Positions 1-7,160 are shown, counted from the first letter of the stretch. The stretch is 15,165 nt of DNA from Firmicutes bacterium UBA5454 (GCA_002426555.1 DIQU01000074.1:4426-19590), one strand, 5' to 3'. The notes: generated by a model from the sequence alone, not told the origin. Program-made: numbers and translations.

Positions 1-119
1 GGTTCCTGTGTAGGCTCTGCCGTAGGTTCCTGTGTAGGTTCTGCTGTAGGTTCTGCTGTAGGTTCCTGTGTAGGTTCTGCTGTAGGTTCCTGTGTAGGTT
101 CTGCTGTAGGTTCTGGAGT
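1..119 (-). repeat. 12-bp tandem repeats encoding a TAEP/TQEP stalk
   Basis: On the minus strand the 12-nt units CCTACAGCAGAA and CCTACACAGGAA alternate imperfectly and encode TxEP tetrapeptides. After one TPEP, nine further units are visible, mostly in TAEP-TQEP pairs with one TAEP-TAEP break. The array runs off the left edge, so its length is unknown. The units are nearly identical at DNA level, with one GCAGAG/GCAGAA-type silent variant near the edge. That suggests recent expansion by slippage. The unit is a multiple of three, so length changes keep the frame and would lengthen or shorten the stalk. Confidence 0.9.
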
Positions 120-1028
120 CGTAATATTTAATGTTTCCGTAATTTCACCACTAGCAGTAAAACCTACCGAAACTAATGTTTGGCTGTCTTTTCGTATTTT
201 AGGAGCAAAAATCCATGCTTCTGTCTCAGTTTGATTACCTGTGATGGTGATAACAAAATCCAGCGGTTCTTCAATTGCATCTTTTGAAACACGAAGAGTG
301 ACAGTTCGTCTTTTACCAGTTTCAGATATTGATTCTTCTATTGCTGCAGGCCCATTATGAGAATGACTAAATGTAACCGGTGTTTGATCATTGTTATTAA
401 CGCTGTCACTAATATTGTAACTGAACACTATTTCCCACTTATCTCCCAAATCATTTACAGTTGGACCGCTTGCTTCGATCTTAGCTAATCTTTCTAAATC
501 CATACCATCTAAACCCAGAAGATAATTGTAGACTTTAAGAATATTATCATTGGTGCTAGAAACAGGTACGGCTCCATTAGTATAATGCCATATTGCCAGT
601 TGAGTACCAGCTATTGCCTGTTTAATTGATAGATCAGATACACCGGTAACAGCTGCTTTTAGCTGGTCTAAAGTTATATATGGATAGCTGTTATAAATAA
701 TGGCTCTAACATATTTCGCATTTTCATTGCTAAAATAGCCCGCATTTTCTAATACTCCCACATTATAATTAGAACTATTGTTAATACTGGTGTCAAAATC
801 TATACAATATGCATAAATCGGATCACCTACATAATTTTTATTCTTATATTCTTTAACCTCAAACAACTTTGTACTTATATTGGTTCCTGACTTTAACGTA
901 ACAGAAGTTCCATTAGTCCCGCCTCCTGTATACCTGTATACAGGTGTATCTGCAAACACAATTGAATGCATTGTTAATGCCAACAGTAATACAGTAAGTA
1001 ATAGAGCACCTGCCTTTTTTAATTTCAT
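1..1028 (-). CDS. Secreted thioester-domain (TQXA/TED) surface adhesin, 3' end outside window
   Basis: The gene starts at ATG 1026-1028 after an AAGGAGAG ribosome-binding site with a 7-nt spacer. It has no stop before the window edge. Residues 1-26 form a signal peptide ending in VFA. Residues from about 27 to 170 look like a thioester domain: a YCID motif holds Cys75 and a TQLAIW motif holds Gln143. In this family (TQXA; TED adhesins of Gram-positives) that Cys-Gln pair forms an internal thioester that can bind host or surface amines covalently. A second beta-rich region spans about 190-300. A Thr-Pro-Glu stalk of TAEP/TQEP repeats starts near residue 304 and continues past the edge, where a cell-wall anchor would be expected but cannot be seen. 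The gene follows a cyclic-di-GMP riboswitch, so expression probably depends on that second messenger. The signal peptide and motifs are read directly; the adhesin role is inferred from the family. Confidence 0.85.
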   Translation of the reverse strand, partial: MKLKKAGALLLTVLLLALTMHSIVFADTPVYRYTGGGTNGTSVTLKSGTNISTKLFEVKEYKNKNYVGDPIYAYCIDFDTSINNSSNYNVGVLENAGYFSNENAKYVRAIIYNSYPYITLDQLKAAVTGVSDLSIKQAIAGTQLAIWHYTNGAVPVSSTNDNILKVYNYLLGLDGMDLERLAKIEASGPTVNDLGDKWEIVFSYNISDSVNNNDQTPVTFSHSHNGPAAIEESISETGKRRTVTLRVSKDAIEEPLDFVITITGNQTETEAWIFAPKIRKDSQTLVSVGFTASGEITETLNITTPEPTAEPTQEPTAEPTQEPTAEPTAEPTQEPTAEPTQE

Positions 1029-1045
1029 ATTGAATCTCTCCTTTT

Positions 1046-1082
1046 AAATAAAAATGACCACCATAATTAAAATACGGCGGCC
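1046..1082 (-). terminator. Riboswitch expression-platform terminator
   Basis: On the minus strand, GGCCGCCGTA (1082-1073) pairs over 10 bp, including G-U pairs, with TATGGTGGTC (1065-1056) across a 7-nt loop. ATTTTTATTT follows. It lies between the aptamer and the ribosome-binding site of the thioester adhesin gene. Its 5' arm contains the conserved 3' end of the aptamer, so the two folds exclude each other. Confidence 0.75.
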
Positions 1083-1160
1083 TGACTATCATAATATCTT
1101 ATAGATACCTTAGACTCATGACTTTGCGTTGCTTCCTTTTCAGGAAGTTTGCCTTTTCGA
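1075..1160 (-). promoter_or_regulatory. Cyclic-di-GMP class I (GEMM-I) riboswitch aptamer
   Basis: The minus strand reads GGCAAAC, then a 6-bp hairpin CTTCCT-GAAA-AGGAAG (1147-1132) with a GNRA loop. Then come ACGCAAAG (1129-1122), GAGTCTAAGG, a variable AT-rich arm, and AGTCAGGCCGCCG. These match in order the hallmark segments of the GEMM-I family: GGCAAAC, a GAAA tetraloop stem, the GACGCAAAG joint, the CUAAGG strand, and the AGxxxGGxxxCCG 3' end. The element sits in the leader of the thioester adhesin gene, about 50 nt before its start. Overlap of the terminator's 5' arm with the aptamer's 3' end suggests that ligand binding blocks termination (ON switch). The motif match is direct. The ON direction is inferred. 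Confidence 0.88.
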
Positions 1161-1189
1161 TAAAACTTATTCAGTTTTCTTTTGGTACG

Positions 1190-1195
1190 ATTATA
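1190..1195 (-). promoter_or_regulatory. Candidate -10 box for the riboswitch-adhesin transcript
   Basis: A perfect TATAAT on the minus strand lies about 30 nt upstream of the aptamer and would start RNA near 1183. No good -35 lies at 16-18 nt. A TTGTTA at 1210-1215 is only 14 nt away. The promoter may be weak, activator-dependent or read by another sigma factor. Confidence 0.4.
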
Positions 1196-1349
1196 ATATG
1201 TAAAAATATTAACAATAGAACCAAATTCCTCTTGTATATAGTTTATACCCGGAGAAAATATTTTGAGACATAAAATCCAATATTTTCATAAAAAATCGCT
1301 CAACATCTTTATGTATTGCTATGATTACATGGATTTTAACGCCTTGCAA

Positions 1350-3995
1350 CTAATTAGGATCTACTACAACATCAAATTCATAATGCACATAATATCCTGA
1401 TATTAAGACATCCCCTCTAACTGTTTCTTCTATCACTGGATAAAATGATAAAAATACTGATTCTTCCAGTGTGCCGTGGAGATGTTCCGTATCATCACTG
1501 AAAATTATATAAATATCCGCACTGGTAATCCCTACCAGCCCGAAAAGGGAAGTATCTGTCTTGATATTTCTTGCTTCATATCTTTCGGCCGTTACCGGCT
1601 TGACAGTTACATAACAGGATTGAGTCAAAATTCCTTGGGGAGTAGTAAGTTTTACTGTAATAGAAGCGTTGCCTGCAATCCTCCCGGTTATAAGTCCATT
1701 TTCATTTACTGTTACGATGGAGGGATTGCTGGATTCCCATTCGATTTTTTCATAGTATGCATCTTCCGGGGTCAAAACTACCTGAAGCTGCATTTCATCA
1801 TTATAACCGAGTTCAACTGTCGATGGTATCAACTCAATACTTGAAACTGATACAAAAACATTTACTTGACAACTATCTGCAAATCCGCCATCCTGAGTTT
1901 CTACTGTAACAATCGCAGTACCGCCTGATATTCCTGTAACCCTGCCGTTATTGTCTACTGCGGCAATAGAAGGATTGTCGGTGCTCCAGATTAAAGCTTT
2001 ATTTGTTGCATTGGGGGGATCGATGGCAGCATATAGAATCGTATCTGATCCAACAGGCAAATCAATTTCATTGGTGTTTAATGTTACTCCTGTAACAGAC
2101 ACAGCGTTTACTGTAACCTGCAGCCCTAGTGTTTTTGTGTTATCCATCCGCGCTCTGGCAGTTATTATGTGATCACCAATGTCAAGCTCATCCGTTCTTG
2201 TCGACCAGGTAACCTCAACATCCATTTCTTCACCATTTGTCAAAATTGCAGTAAGTGTAGACGGTAAAGGTTTGTAATAACCATGGTCAATTGTAATTGG
2301 ATCCAAGGGTTTGAAATAGTTTATTTCATATACATTTACCTTGTATTCAACAGTTTTTGAATTATCCATAGCTGCTACGGCAGTACTGGTCTTCCATCCA
2401 ACAGTTGATGTATCGATAGGATTGGACCAAATCACTTCTACCTTCTGCGTTGTTCCATTGCTCATATTTGCTGGCAGCAGTATCGGTAAGTCTATGTTTT
2501 TATTCTTGTATACTGTAATCGTCGGAATTGGCTTCATAGACAGAATTCTCATTTCTGTCAAAGATGGATCCGGATTATACTTTTCAATAAGGTATGTTTC
2601 TACTTCTTCCAAATCATTATCGGACAATCTTTTATTGTATATTATCAACTCGGCTATTTCCATGCCCTTCCAATTTATGTTCAGCGAGTTTGTGTTTACT
2701 CTTGGTGTATATGTATCATATCCTCTTTGAAGACCGTCTATCCTGGCACTTAATACGCCATTTCCTGCTATTCCCGTGAAAACATGCCATTTGCCGTCCA
2801 TGCCATCATTTTCCCCAAGCTTGGCATGTTTTCCGGAAACTTCGAATCCGAGTATACCATCTGACTGCCAGCCAAAGCTCCAGTTGGTTCCCTTAATAAT
2901 ATTTTCCGAAGGTCGTTTCACATTACCCTTTGCAACTATAAAAAAAGTTACATTATCCATGCGGTTAGGTGTGAATGAGTTAATATTCATTGATGTATCA
3001 GTATCATTTTGCTTCAAGGTTTTACCCCATACAAAGGTTTCCTCCCTGTATTGAACCTCTTCCAATATAGGTCTTAGATTGTTGTTGGCTTGAATGGCAT
3101 TATTGTTTTGTACAGAGTTGTCAATCCATTTTTGAACATGAATTTCGTCAGAATACTCGACAATGGAGGAGTCATCTTCCTTGCTGATTAAAGAAGCATC
3201 AAGATGAAGCACCGAATCATTTATGACAGGCAGTCCGGAAAAGAATACGGGCTCGCTTAAGACTGTCTCTCCTTTTCTTCCCGAAACTGCATACGGGGTA
3301 ATGGAGTATATTACATGCCTGCCTGCATACTGCTTATGGATTTCTGTTAATTTACTTGTATTTAACATATTTGAATCTGCTAAGATCGGTACAGCTATAT
3401 AATCATTGGGAAACAAAGGATAAAGCCGCCCCAAATCCAAATCTCTGTCTATATTATCCTTACTTACTATAGGTATATTGAAACCCTTTCGGGAAATATA
3501 CCACTCATGGCGATTTAACAGAAATACACCATTACTGTCTATGCTGGATGCTGCCCTTAAGTTTACTCCGGATTTTACAGAATAACCATAGTTAACCGGA
3601 AGCTTCGTATCGTTATTATATATATCAAGCCTGATATTGGATGCACTGGGTACAGGATATGCTGGAGTTCTGCTTTCACCTACTATTGTCTGTATCTTCT
3701 TGTTATTTTTTATCTCCTTTTCAACGAGGTAACCGGTTACATTGCGCCCAAACAAACTGCGGACTACCTCTTCACCGCCGCTTACATCAGAGCCCTCTTT
3801 GATCTGCCTTTTTATTGATTGTATCTCATCTTCAACATTTTTTTGAGCTGAGAATGCATCTTTTGTTATTGCCCTGGTATCCGTCAGCAATACAAAATGT
3901 CCTGAAAGGGCGCTGAGAAAAGTAACAGCAATAATCCCCAATAAGGCAAGTGCCAATATAATCTCAATTAATGTCATGCCTTTCCTGTTAAACAA
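1350..3995 (-). CDS. Giant modular type IV pilin with lectin-like (LamG/ConA) and bacterial Ig-like domains
   Basis: This 881-residue protein starts at TTG 3993-3995, 7 nt after AGGAGG. The N-terminus is a class III prepilin signal: GMTLIEIILALALLG gives cleavage after Gly6 and a +5 glutamate at Glu11. A pilin-like and perhaps Fn3-like part follows to about 260. About 262-473 resembles a concanavalin/LamG sandwich, with the telltale KWHVFTGIAGNG, ARIDGLQ and AELIIYNKRLSD stretches. Two Big_4-like repeats follow (about 484-556 and 558-631). Two clear Big_2 domains come next (about 634-714 and 716-800), each with a WSTDNPSIAAVD-like core. The last 80 residues are unassigned. It is probably a minor, tip-located pilin with a binding head, similar in concept to lectin-bearing PilC of Streptococcus sanguinis. 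The gene sits 24 nt after the vWA-pilin gene and is likely co-transcribed with it. Domain boundaries are by eye. Confidence 0.85.
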   Translation of the reverse strand: MFNRKGMTLIEIILALALLGIIAVTFLSALSGHFVLLTDTRAITKDAFSAQKNVEDEIQSIKRQIKEGSDVSGGEEVVRSLFGRNVTGYLVEKEIKNNKKIQTIVGESRTPAYPVPSASNIRLDIYNNDTKLPVNYGYSVKSGVNLRAASSIDSNGVFLLNRHEWYISRKGFNIPIVSKDNIDRDLDLGRLYPLFPNDYIAVPILADSNMLNTSKLTEIHKQYAGRHVIYSITPYAVSGRKGETVLSEPVFFSGLPVINDSVLHLDASLISKEDDSSIVEYSDEIHVQKWIDNSVQNNNAIQANNNLRPILEEVQYREETFVWGKTLKQNDTDTSMNINSFTPNRMDNVTFFIVAKGNVKRPSENIIKGTNWSFGWQSDGILGFEVSGKHAKLGENDGMDGKWHVFTGIAGNGVLSARIDGLQRGYDTYTPRVNTNSLNINWKGMEIAELIIYNKRLSDNDLEEVETYLIEKYNPDPSLTEMRILSMKPIPTITVYKNKNIDLPILLPANMSNGTTQKVEVIWSNPIDTSTVGWKTSTAVAAMDNSKTVEYKVNVYEINYFKPLDPITIDHGYYKPLPSTLTAILTNGEEMDVEVTWSTRTDELDIGDHIITARARMDNTKTLGLQVTVNAVSVTGVTLNTNEIDLPVGSDTILYAAIDPPNATNKALIWSTDNPSIAAVDNNGRVTGISGGTAIVTVETQDGGFADSCQVNVFVSVSSIELIPSTVELGYNDEMQLQVVLTPEDAYYEKIEWESSNPSIVTVNENGLITGRIAGNASITVKLTTPQGILTQSCYVTVKPVTAERYEARNIKTDTSLFGLVGITSADIYIIFSDDTEHLHGTLEESVFLSFYPVIEETVRGDVLISGYYVHYEFDVVVDPN

Positions 3996-4019
3996 AATTC
4001 CGCCTCCTGTAAATATAGA

Positions 4020-5417
4020 CTATAATTCAGGACCGTCTATATGCCACAAATCATTTAAGATCTGTTTCTTAATTTCATCAAAGACAATATTCAATTCATC
4101 ATAGTCATTGGCTTCAAATACCTCTTCCGCATCTGTATATTCCGCTATTTGATCCAAGTTGCCAAAGTCATCGGGATCTGCAGAAAATCCAATAACATAT
4201 ACCTTCATCTTACCATCATTTATTATCATATTTCCTATTATTCTAACATACTCGTTTACTGTGTTGTTATTGTAATTACCCGGACCAACTATTTGATGAG
4301 CCGGACTCCACCCGGTCAAGCTCAAATTACCAGAACCTGTATAATAAGACCAGGAAAAGGTGTTTGTTGCACTGGCAAATGTTGTCACACCATCAACCAG
4401 GATGATTACATAATCATTTATCTTGGCATCATCGTAATCGGGATTATTTCGACCGTTTCTTATCTGGTAATATGCCCTTCTTAGGCCGTCGCCGGTATTT
4501 GTACCGCCCCCTGCTGTTTTGCCGTTGTGTTGATTAGTTAAGGTTTCGATATTAGCTATAAGACTACCAGTGTTGGTTGATGCATCTTGAAAAGCTTTTG
4601 GATCATTTGCATGATCTGCAAAAGGAACAAGTGAGATACTGACAGTCTGCTGTGACGCTGCGAATTTATTAATTAAATCTATAGATGCATTTTGCAACTT
4701 TCGTATCCGTCTGTTATTTACAACATTTGTTTCATAACCGTTCATATCCCAGTTCATACTGCCGGAGGTATCAAGAACCATGGCAACCTGGGCAACAGGT
4801 CTTTCAACTTCAAATATCGGATCTTCACGGTTTTCTCCTCTGTATGCCAAAGCAACGGCAGGATTCATCGTTGTACCCTTATGAATAATCTGCAGAGAGT
4901 TCAATGCTTCAACTTCTGACAACAAACTCATATGCCCAACAATGTTACCGTCATCGTCATACTTTTCAGGTCTGTCTCTAAAGAAAGCTTGGATGGAAAA
5001 TATAATATTTTTTTCTTCCTTGTCATCATCATTCTTCTCGTATATAACTTTGTAATCAATATCAGGATGAGCCGGAACCAGCACTCTTTTATAATGATCG
5101 ACCACACCATCGACTTTCTGGTACTCATATATGACTATTGCTCCATCCATAACACCGATATAACTCCAGCCGTCAGTCAGATTGTTTTCCCTGAAACTGG
5201 ACTGGGGAATTGTAAATACGGCAGTTGAGAATCTGGCTATTTGGTTTGTATATTCCGTTACCAGGCGGAAAGATGACTGCAAATCATATTCGTCAACTGT
5301 CTTTCCATGTGCCTTAAAGCTAAAGCTAAGGATGCTGAAGCTGGTCGTTAAAACAATACCTAAAAGGGCCATGACTATTATGAGCTCTACCAGGGTAATT
5401 CCTCTATTTTTCTTCAT
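4020..5417 (-). CDS. Type IV pilin fused to a von Willebrand factor A domain
   Basis: I chose ATG 5415-5417, after an AAAGGA site. It gives 465 residues and the compact leader MKKNRG followed by ITLVELIIVMALLG (cleavage after Gly6, Glu at +5). An in-frame start 27 nt upstream would only lengthen the leader. A pilin-type region spans roughly 7-205. A vWA domain then runs from about 210 to the end. Its MIDAS looks complete: DTSGS at 216-220, a Thr in GGGTNTGDG near 306, and Asp342 in ILVDG. Such domains bind protein ligands through a divalent metal. The arrangement matches modular minor pilins such as PilB of Streptococcus sanguinis, an adhesin. It lies between the PilX-like and lectin-pilin genes in a tight run, so the three likely form one tip complex. 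The ligand is unknown. Confidence 0.88.
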   Translation of the reverse strand: MKKNRGITLVELIIVMALLGIVLTTSFSILSFSFKAHGKTVDEYDLQSSFRLVTEYTNQIARFSTAVFTIPQSSFRENNLTDGWSYIGVMDGAIVIYEYQKVDGVVDHYKRVLVPAHPDIDYKVIYEKNDDDKEEKNIIFSIQAFFRDRPEKYDDDGNIVGHMSLLSEVEALNSLQIIHKGTTMNPAVALAYRGENREDPIFEVERPVAQVAMVLDTSGSMNWDMNGYETNVVNNRRIRKLQNASIDLINKFAASQQTVSISLVPFADHANDPKAFQDASTNTGSLIANIETLTNQHNGKTAGGGTNTGDGLRRAYYQIRNGRNNPDYDDAKINDYVIILVDGVTTFASATNTFSWSYYTGSGNLSLTGWSPAHQIVGPGNYNNNTVNEYVRIIGNMIINDGKMKVYVIGFSADPDDFGNLDQIAEYTDAEEVFEANDYDELNIVFDEIKKQILNDLWHIDGPEL

Positions 5418-5460
5418 TTTTTCACATCCTTTTATATACAACAATTCTCTTGGACATAAG

Positions 5461-5940
5461 CTAATCCCATCTTTGAACCTGCGGATTATCGGCTTCCAGT
5501 ATTAAAGTCAGGCTATTAGTTATTTCTGTATTCGAAAGCCTTCCGATTGAGTGTATTTCCACTTCCCTCCTGTTATCCGTATTGATAGGTCGAATATTGA
5601 CTGTAACAGTTCCGTTATCAAGGTTTATAGTATCCGTTTGATTCAAGTGCTGCTTATTTGCCAGATCATCTTCAATACTCTGTGAAGGATTCCATTTGAA
5701 TTCATTCAGCAGGGTGTTACCAGGTCCGTCTTCCAACATTAATGCTGAAAGAGTCATATCTATACCTGTTAATGCCAGGTAGTATGCCTGTACTTTCTGT
5801 TCCTGTAATCTTGTTTGTCTCAGATTATTTGCAAATATTACTGATACTGAACTCGTTAATATGACAATGACAGCAAGCAACATTATTACTGTAACAAGTG
5901 CAGAACCATTTCTTTTCTTTAACAATCCAACCAAAGTCAT
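5461..5940 (-). CDS. PilX/GspK-like minor pilin
   Basis: The ATG start follows AGGAGA with an 8-nt spacer. The 159-residue protein has a short basic leader, then NGSALVTVIMLLAVIVILTSS. This is a prepilin-like cleavage site after Gly12 and a hydrophobic helix. It has no glutamate at +5 (Thr instead), as is usual for GspK and PilX N-terminal families. The helix continues into the motif QKVQAYYLALTGIDMTLSAL, characteristic of PilX-type proteins. The rest is a small beta-rich domain. GspK/PilX-like subunits typically cap or nucleate the pilus tip with other minor pilins. As first gene of the three-pilin run it fits that role here. The specific partner relations are inferred. Confidence 0.8.
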   Translation of the reverse strand: MTLVGLLKKRNGSALVTVIMLLAVIVILTSSVSVIFANNLRQTRLQEQKVQAYYLALTGIDMTLSALMLEDGPGNTLLNEFKWNPSQSIEDDLANKQHLNQTDTINLDNGTVTVNIRPINTDNRREVEIHSIGRLSNTEITNSLTLILEADNPQVQRWD

Positions 5941-6002
5941 AATAACCGTCTCCTGGCATCAAGATATATACTTGCTTATAATTGCTGATAAACTCTCTCT
6001 TT

Positions 6003-6031
6003 ATTATATATTATTTAAACATAAATTACCA
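6003..6031 (-). promoter_or_regulatory. Candidate promoter of the minor-pilin genes
   Basis: TATAAT on the minus strand (6008-6003) has a poor -35 (TGGTAA, 6031-6026) at 17 nt and would start RNA near 5996, about 55 nt before the PilX-like gene. The surroundings are very AT-rich, so chance matches are likely. Read-through from the diguanylate cyclase gene is also possible, since no terminator is evident between them. Confidence 0.3.
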
Positions 6032-6054
6032 TATTCAAACCAAATAATTCTATA

Positions 6055-6075
6055 TTTTTTACACGTTTTTTACAC
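6055..6075. repeat. Helically phased direct repeat TTTTTTACAC
   Basis: TTTTTTACAC occurs twice, at 6055-6064 and 6066-6075, an 11-bp period or about one helical turn. It lies 60-80 bp upstream of the candidate start of the minor-pilin transcript. It could be a binding site for a dimeric regulator, or a chance T-rich duplication. Confidence 0.5.
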
Positions 6076-6103
6076 TTATTTTAGAGCCGGACTGTACAAA
6101 ACT

Positions 6104-7006
6104 TTAGTATTCTACTTTGTTTCTTCCTTTATTTTTTGCCAAATACAATTTAGCATCTGCAGCCTCGATTAAATCATCTGTTGTATGTCCCTGTATCGAA
6201 CCAAAAGAACTGATACCCAGGCTGGTAGTGATATGTATTTTTTGTTTACCAAGATCAATTTCCATAGCCTCAATTTCTTTTCTTATGCCTTCTGCAATTT
6301 CTACAGCTTTCTCTGTACCAGCACCCGGAAGACAAATTAAAAACTCCTCCCCGCCAAATCGAGATACCCAGTCACTCTCTCTTCTAATAGAATTGAGAAT
6401 TGCTTTTGAAGACATTTTTAAAACTTTATCTCCAGCTAAATGACCGTATTTATCATTAACTTCCTTGAAGTTGTCGATATCTGCCATGATAATGGAAATA
6501 TCCTGTTTTGCAAGAACAGAGCTGACCAAATCAACCGGAAGCCGTTCACTTATATAACGTCTGTTATATAAACCTGTTAAGGAATCAATTAAGGCAAGAA
6601 TATTAATCCCGTCTATTAATGTATGCACTTCTGACTTCTTACCAGGTATTGTACTTTCAAAGACCATACTATCGGTTATTTTTTTTATAAGCTCTATAAT
6701 AACCCTTCGCTCCTCCATCTCATATGGAATCGCAGTCACCATAAATATATCTTTCAAGTTGTATTCAATCTTGACATAAGTTGTATTTTCATTGAATGCA
6801 CGTATTGATATGCAATTATCACATATTTGATTTCTTTGCCAAAAATAATAACACGTGCTATCAAGCACATTTCCGCTGGTATTGCTAAAATTATCATGCT
6901 CTATAACCCTTTTCATAGTGGGATCTACTAATCTGATTACATCATAGAGCTTATCAAATATAGCTATCCTGTTTAGTGTATCTTGCATTTTCTTATGATG
7001 CTGCAT
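6104..7006 (-). CDS. Diguanylate cyclase with Cys-rich PAS-like sensor (GGDEF family)
   Basis: It makes cyclic-di-GMP from two GTP. I chose ATG 7004-7006 (8 nt after GGAG) over the GTG at 7015, which abuts the ribosome-binding site; this gives 300 residues. The GGDEF domain fills the C-terminal half. It has DSLTGLYNRRY at its start, DIDNFKEVND for metal and GTP binding, and an intact GGEEF active site (218-222). An RESD (RxxD, 209-212) lies exactly five residues before it, the inhibitory product-binding site. The N-terminal ~120 residues look PAS-like and carry Cys52, Trp56, Cys62 and Cys65 (C-X9-C-X2-C, ending in CDNCIS). This may bind a metal or cofactor or sense redox. No transmembrane helix is visible, so it is probably cytosolic. 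It lies just upstream of the minor-pilin genes and near a cyclic-di-GMP riboswitch, so it may feed them. Confidence 0.93.
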   Translation of the reverse strand: MQHHKKMQDTLNRIAIFDKLYDVIRLVDPTMKRVIEHDNFSNTSGNVLDSTCYYFWQRNQICDNCISIRAFNENTTYVKIEYNLKDIFMVTAIPYEMEERRVIIELIKKITDSMVFESTIPGKKSEVHTLIDGINILALIDSLTGLYNRRYISERLPVDLVSSVLAKQDISIIMADIDNFKEVNDKYGHLAGDKVLKMSSKAILNSIRRESDWVSRFGGEEFLICLPGAGTEKAVEIAEGIRKEIEAMEIDLGKQKIHITTSLGISSFGSIQGHTTDDLIEAADAKLYLAKNKGRNKVEY

Positions 7007-7057
7007 CTTTTTCACTCCAAATGTTAAGATAAATCAACTTGTATTTTTTATCCCAAT

Positions 7058-7086
7058 ATAATAAATTCAGGTATTGATAATGTTAC
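7058..7086 (-). promoter_or_regulatory. Candidate promoter of the diguanylate cyclase gene
   Basis: On the minus strand GTAACA (7086-7081, 4 of 6 to TTGACA) and TATTAT (7063-7058, 5 of 6 to TATAAT) are 17 nt apart. Transcription would start near 7051, about 45 nt before the chosen ATG. The -35 is one arm of an inverted repeat. Confidence 0.45.
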
Positions 7087-7102
7087 CATATTGTATGTAA
7101 CA
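7081..7102. promoter_or_regulatory. Operator-like inverted repeat TGTTAC-N10-GTAACA
   Basis: Perfect 6-bp half-sites separated by 10 bp (22 bp overall) overlap the candidate -35 of the diguanylate cyclase promoter. The spacing of two half-sites about 1.5 turns apart is typical of dimeric helix-turn-helix regulators. A repressor bound here would block the promoter. The regulator is unknown. Confidence 0.4.
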
Positions 7103-7160
7103 AGTCCAGATTGCATTTTGACAGGAAATTATCTCATCCTTAAATATCTATTTTTTCTAA

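Noticed and set aside
1..119. Short regular repeats that might suggest a CRISPR array
   Set aside because: Units are 12 bp without spacers and are in frame with the adhesin, encoding TxEP tetrapeptides.
1254..1287. 9-bp inverted repeat GAAAATATT/AATATTTTC after the giant pilin gene, as a possible terminator
   Set aside because: The stem is almost all A-T, the loop is 16 nt and no T tract follows on the minus strand; chance is likely in AT-rich DNA.
2341..2730. 129-codon plus-strand open frame inside the giant pilin gene
   Set aside because: It is a shadow frame opposite a continuous 881-codon gene with clear domains.
5418..5444. Upstream in-frame start for the vWA-pilin
   Set aside because: It adds nine residues to the leader; the ATG at 5417 has the better-placed ribosome-binding site and a standard prepilin leader.
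7118..7146. Perfect TTGACA on the plus strand as a promoter for the lipoprotein gene
   Set aside because: At 17 nt the -10 is TAAATA, only 3 of 6; it is too weak to call and is over 200 bp from the start.
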